Positions 38,801-41,550 of a DNA stretch of 41,550 nt are shown piece after piece. The position numbers and the translations under genes were made by a program. The notes below the pieces were generated by a model. The model was given only the letters and a program-made list of their open reading frames with translations. It searched no databases and was not told where the DNA came from. The stretch comes from Candidatus Hinthialibacter antarcticus (GTDB lineage Bacteria; Hinthialibacterota; Hinthialibacteria; Hinthialibacterales; Hinthialibacteraceae): assembly GCA_030765645.1 (NCBI GenBank), contig JAVCCE010000074.1, positions 1 through 41,550 on the forward strand. Direction: 5' to 3'. How positions within the stretch are numbered: the first letter of the stretch is position 1; the number at the start of each line of letters is the position of its first letter.

Positions 38801-39662
38801 ACACAAACACATAATCTTTGGCCTCGCCGGGCGCAATGGTTTGCTTCATCGAAACCACCGCTGCGGGGCGATGCTCTGACTGCGCCTCAACCTCCGCCGT
38901 TTCGGCCTCGCCGCGCGACAACACGCCGTCTTGCGAAAAATCATCCAACAGCGCATCCATGTTTGTTGTTGAAACCAACGGCGCAATCGAAACTTCGGCG
39001 CCGTCTTGCTCGATTGCCGCCAGGGTATATTCGCCCAGCGCATTTTGTTGAGCAGGTTCAACTTTATCTTTGGATTCAAACCCCATCCCAACACCCAACA
39101 GGCCGCCGCTCTGAAACGCTTCGTGCTTGCAGGTTCCTGAAAGAGAAATCGCTTGCGCCGCGCCGCCAATCCCGATCCCGTTTTGCCAACGGACCGCGAT
39201 TGCAACCTCAATCGGCGCCAAGGTCGGGTTTTGGACGCGATATCGCAACGTCAGCGCCGGGATAGACGATTCATCGAGGTCGCCGGAAACGTAGGGCGTA
39301 AAAGCATTCAGTTCGACGCCAACCGGTAGGCCGCCGTCCGCGTATCTTGCCTTCGCCAGTGGGAACCCGCCGCTGAGCGAAACCGACTCCACCCCGCGCT
39401 CACCGATATGCAGCCACTTCGCCTGAGACGCGCTCGCGCTCTTCACATAGACCGCCGCAGCGCAGCCCGCAGGCGCGTTGATGGGGTGATGGGGGTTATT
39501 GTTGATGGTTATGCGGTCCCAGCGCCCGTCTTCGCGAAGCAGCAGCGAGCCTGTCCCAACGCCGCCCAGCAAGACATCCGCAAAGGCCGCCGCGTTGGCG
39601 GAAATCAATAAAAATACGCACAGAATAATTCGCAATGCGCGGCTAACAATCTGGTTCATCAT
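35868..39662 (-). CDS. Large secreted GH116-like protein
   Basis: The 1264-residue product has a signal peptide (about 1-28, ending FA-D) and a beta-domain beginning LGGVGTGSLLLREDGRWDRITINNNPHH, typical of GH116/GBA2-type N-termini. A helical toroid-like region (about 320-700) includes LWNGEFFLNEFDVNSQTQ. It ends in beta domains, the last (about 1110-1250) resembling a PA14-like or jelly-roll module (WMTVGPFSD, DVKVFLNYKEMF, LFQGWNHFLVKIS). Where GBA2-like enzymes have a SDQxxGQW acid/base block, this protein reads PGTGFLQSIGWN, so catalysis may be altered or lost. Two tandem ATG codons at 39662 and 39659 mark the start; no strong ribosome binding site. Confidence 0.65.
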   Translation of the reverse strand: MMNQIVSRALRIILCVFLLISANAAAFADVLLGGVGTGSLLLREDGRWDRITINNNPHHPINAPAGCAAAVYVKSASASQAKWLHIGERGVESVSLSGGFPLAKARYADGGLPVGVELNAFTPYVSGDLDESSIPALTLRYRVQNPTLAPIEVAIAVRWQNGIGIGGAAQAISLSGTCKHEAFQSGGLLGVGMGFESKDKVEPAQQNALGEYTLAAIEQDGAEVSIAPLVSTTNMDALLDDFSQDGVLSRGEAETAEVEAQSEHRPAAVVSMKQTIAPGEAKDYVFVFAWRMPHWNLLNGDERGVDYAKRWKSSQKAAEAAEGRWQRWLETIEAWQQQYYSSSLPEAFVSRLLNGVGLLAASTVHFDNNAMGLLGQDPKYPGQLASPEELLAAAPMLALEFPALLKDQLLRLADGQLSDGEAPSAAGSVLSGLDSNDAPGGFLGRASSASAFVLAGFYAYLETGDEDYLKDMVPNLRAAIVWLAKQAEDGGVPRGPVLLGNASRHATSLENIDLYLGALRIGEELGQWAGDLEFQSICRKTYRQIAQRAIQQLWNGEFFLNEFDVNSQTQAPTVQPGALPGTGFLQSIGWNLPLGDERIVSRWRGFADQSSGSVLPRSWAPGLDVASMILAGYPNAALQAVNVKSHIQNGWDVLNDASLWWAQSAFTGAGYDPHNERFIVGPSMVGGAAEANALLQSGGYTFMLDAARPPETGQTTARLRVQSVPRKARLKQIAFRPPAMGDPDAAVLRVLLNGKPAVGQDFTSGRSRVFEFSYPRALKKDDELICVYASNQGGRVRVDLAAKVAVNFGAYCDIEPINSSAGNAAFRVRNRLRSPQIIFLEMQGGGDALQTAALDGARIAGLAESGLAVPVLLQTSPLTLDDQDWLRRAQWACAQSTRRIVPLESIARELGSQLWDLQKRIDEAVSLDAQERGFLLEIGPADSFASEGDQKEKRSRTSLLDVIERARKEEASFLQDVLRRCPDPVVSALIVGDFAPLTISAKASPAPPQAAPFTVSVETRFPVKGDLDFRVALDPPQQWQVESTGPLAPDEAAMQQGRHRVEFSVAPAEDLWMRRRLLPAVITGLWNGMPLRRELQLPVGHDFIKQWMTVGPFSDARGEAFSALLPPEVDIDVTETYKVPKGEIAWAENTFDNGFINFASAYGGDSGAAYAYVSVYSARELPARLEFGGAGDVKVFLNYKEMFSQRRYFQPRPAADIHYFKLFQGWNHFLVKISKRDGPWGFYFELSDIDGKPIPDLQFALDKA

Positions 39663-40026
39663 CGTAACAAAGGTCCAATCAAATATCCGGCTTCTTATGT
39701 ATTGAAGATAGTACATTGTGGCGAAAATGGCGATTTTCCAACAGGGATGCCGCAGTTCCCCTTACGATTCAGAACATAAAGGCGAGGGGGCGTCACATCG
39801 CTAGCGTTGGCAGCAGAGGAAAAGCCCTCTTTTTTTAAGGGGGGTGGCGCGTCAGCGCCGGGGGGATCAGGGTTCAAGGATCGGTTTTCATTTTGTCAGA
39901 ATCAGAATGACCAGGATTTTCAGGATGAACAGGATAACAGAGTTTGAAATTTGAAGCCTAATGTGCGACGATGAAGGTTCGCTTTGTTTATAGATTCGAC
40001 GCCGCATCTGATTTGGAGACCATCCA
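39663..40026. other. Divergent spacer with family C repeat
   Basis: No gene is seen. It contains the family C repeat at 39822-39872 and a segment from 39908 (ACCAGGATTTTCAGGATGAA) of a type commonly dispersed in bacterial genomes, then the upstream region of the gene at 40027. Confidence 0.6.
39822..39872 (+). repeat. Dispersed repeat, family C, copy 3
   Basis: AGCCCTCTTTTTTTAAGGGG, then GGTGGCGCGTCAGCGCCGGG and GGGATCAGGG, corresponds to the core of the copies at 5364-5413 (minus) and 23574-23624 (plus). The GGCGC/GCGCC arms form a hairpin in each copy. Confidence 0.6.
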
Positions 40027-41550
40027 TGAAAATCACATTACGCATCCTTCTTCTTTTCGCCTGCATTTCATTCCTATTTAACGCAACCGCAGCGCCCCGC
40101 ATCGACCTCAGCAGCCAGAGCCAGTGGTCGGCGCTGCATGATGTGAGCGCGTTCTCGCAAAGCGAACCAGGCTTTGCGTTTGAATGCACCGGGGCCGACC
40201 CCTATATTCACACGCAGCCGTTTTCCGCTTCCAGCGACGACTACAAAGCCATGCGCATCCGCCTCAGCGCCAGCGCAGGCTCGCAAATACAAGTGTTTTG
40301 GATCAGCACAGACAACCCCGGTTATTCAGAACCCTTTAGTGCGCGGGTGGAACTCAAACCCGACGGCAAGCCGCATGAATACGTTTTGTCGCTGGCAGCG
40401 AACCCGAAGTGGACGGGAACCATTACGCGCCTGCGCCTCGACCCGTCCGACACCATGAGTAAAGTCACGCTGCATTCGTTTGAACTGATCGACCGCATCG
40501 GCCCGCGCATCGAACCTATACGGTTCGCTCCCGCCGCGCCGTTCGCCAACCTGGGCGAACCGTTGCGCGTCCGAGCGCGGCTGCGCAACGCGGGAGACCA
40601 AGACGGAAGCGTGATTGTAAAACTGATTGCGCCGCCGGAAATCGAAGTCATCGGCGCCGCCACCCGCAGCGTTTCCATCCCGCCCAATCAAGAGACTTAC
40701 GTCGAGTGGCGAACGGCGTCTCATCAAACCATTGCCGCGCCGTTACGCTGTGAAATCAATTCCGGCGGGCCATCCATGAATACTGTCGCCCGCTGGTTTG
40801 ACGCGAAAGTTCCCGGCGCTTTTGAGATGAACGCCGACGACTGGCGCGCGCGGTTTGTTTTGGCTGACGGCGGCGCCCAGGCGATTGAACTGAGCGCGAA
40901 AGTCGGCGCCCAATGGCGCAGCGCCGCCTGGTCGCCTGATCTCGGGACCGTCAAGACGCAAACCCATCGCGGCGAAACCCACACCCTCACCGTCGCAGGC
41001 CTCAAGCCCGTGCAGAGCGACGCCTCCAGCATTCAATTTGAAACCAAATGGCGCGACAAAGACGGCGTCCATTGGCGCTATTCGCTCGAAGCGAGACGGA
41101 TCAAATCTCCGGTGGACGTATTGCAGTTTGACGTTGCCCTACAAGGCGACGGCGGGCGGCTGTTGTATCTGAGCGGGCCGGAATTTTACCCGGGCGAGCG
41201 CAGTTTTGGCCGCAGCAAAGACCTCGCGCTATTGCCCGGCGTTGAATATCTCGACCGCTATGCGGTTTCATCCAGCGACGAAGTAGCGAGGCCGCCAGTA
41301 CGCGACCATTACCGCCCGCATCCCTACAAAATCACTATTCCATTGATGGCGCTTACGCAAGACAATCTTCTGATATCGCTGTTATGGCCGCCGAAATATC
41401 CCTGGTCGCGCAATGAGCAGACGCTCTCGCCGACCTTCGCCGTTCCCAATTGTTTTGATGAACAAAACAACCATCGCTTCGGCGTGTTTGCGCCTTCGGT
41501 TCCCAATTATGTATTAGAAAACGCCGACGCCGCGCATGAGCCTTACATCA
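40027..41550 (+). CDS. Secreted protein of unknown family, 3' end beyond window
   Basis: An ATG at 40027, preceded by TTGGAGA, opens a frame with no stop to the end of the window (508 codons). The N-terminus is a signal peptide (MKITLRILLLFACISFLFNA, cleavage near TAA-AP). A beta-sandwich domain follows (about 30-155, resembling carbohydrate-binding galactose-like folds). Next is a CARDB-like Ig module (about 165-250, LRVRARLRNAGDQDGSVIVK), then a second beta-domain. I do not recognise the family. It is divergent from the GH116-like gene and probably belongs to the same carbohydrate-related set. Confidence 0.75.

Noticed and set aside
38669-39265. 198-codon plus-strand open frame opposite the GH116-like gene
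   Set aside because: It has Arg/Pro/Ala-rich shadow composition, no ribosome binding site, and lies entirely within the minus-strand gene.

Overview
The window reads as a bacterial chromosome of moderate GC with two clearly AT-richer islands. Housekeeping genes (rplM-rpsI, pta-ackA, a short hibernation-promoting factor, rnc, ruvX) lie among secreted polysaccharide-associated proteins (a heparinase/alginate-lyase-like protein, a DUF1080 protein, a GH116-like protein, a PPC plus dockerin-like protein) and a Gfo/Idh/MocA oxidoreductase. That mix is typical of planctomycete/Lentisphaera-like or candidate-phylum saprotrophs. No rRNA or tRNA was seen, so the lineage cannot be fixed from this sequence. 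No CRISPR array or transposase gene was recognised, but small dispersed repeats are abundant between genes.

Layout. 1-1700: three minus-strand genes, including a BFD-like [2Fe-2S] protein and a YkgJ-like cysteine-cluster protein. 1900-3000: Gfo/Idh/MocA oxidoreductase with its terminator. 3000-5600: an AT-rich two-gene island bounded by an 83-bp direct repeat that encodes the same 24-residue C-terminus in two otherwise unrelated proteins. 6300-8950: ECF sigma factor, membrane anti-sigma candidate and a NolW/secretin-like protein without a secretin pore domain. 9100-10140: rplM-rpsI with promoter, leader hairpin and terminator. 10580-12170: PiT phosphate transporter. 12535-13185: unknown gene. 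13200-16020: pta-ackA and hpf. 16670-17930: LysM/M23 envelope peptidase. 18118-23208: a tightly packed minus-strand cassette of NodU/CmcH-type carbamoyltransferase, SxtJ-like protein, DUF5989 miniprotein, SAM methyltransferase and SGNH hydrolase, followed by an SseB-like gene. 23330-24720: repeat-rich tract, then a lone AT-rich class III nucleotidyl-cyclase-like gene. 24800-29880: large polysaccharide-lyase-like protein, an oxidoreductase pseudogene and a secreted metallophosphoesterase. 30030-35020: STAS protein, rnc, Elp3-like radical SAM, ruvX and a GT-C membrane protein. 35075-41550: DUF1080 protein, GH116-like protein, and the start of another secreted protein cut off by the window end.

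How the genes work together. Pta and AckA make ATP from acetyl-CoA. The five-gene carbamoyl cassette has abutting or overlapping reading frames and probably carbamoylates and otherwise tailors a secreted or membrane-linked small molecule or glycan; its substrate is not readable here. The lyase-like, DUF1080, GH116-like and oxidoreductase genes fit breakdown of complex polysaccharides. The sigma/anti-sigma pair probably controls the NolW protein made with it.

Most notable for follow-up: (1) an approximately 80-nt imperfect hairpin repeat in three copies, with paired base changes that preserve the stem; (2) the duplicated gene 3' end flanking the AT-rich island; (3) the carbamoyltransferase/SxtJ/DUF5989/methyltransferase/SGNH cassette, including a 58-residue gene easily missed by length cut-offs; (4) the isolated cyclase-like gene.
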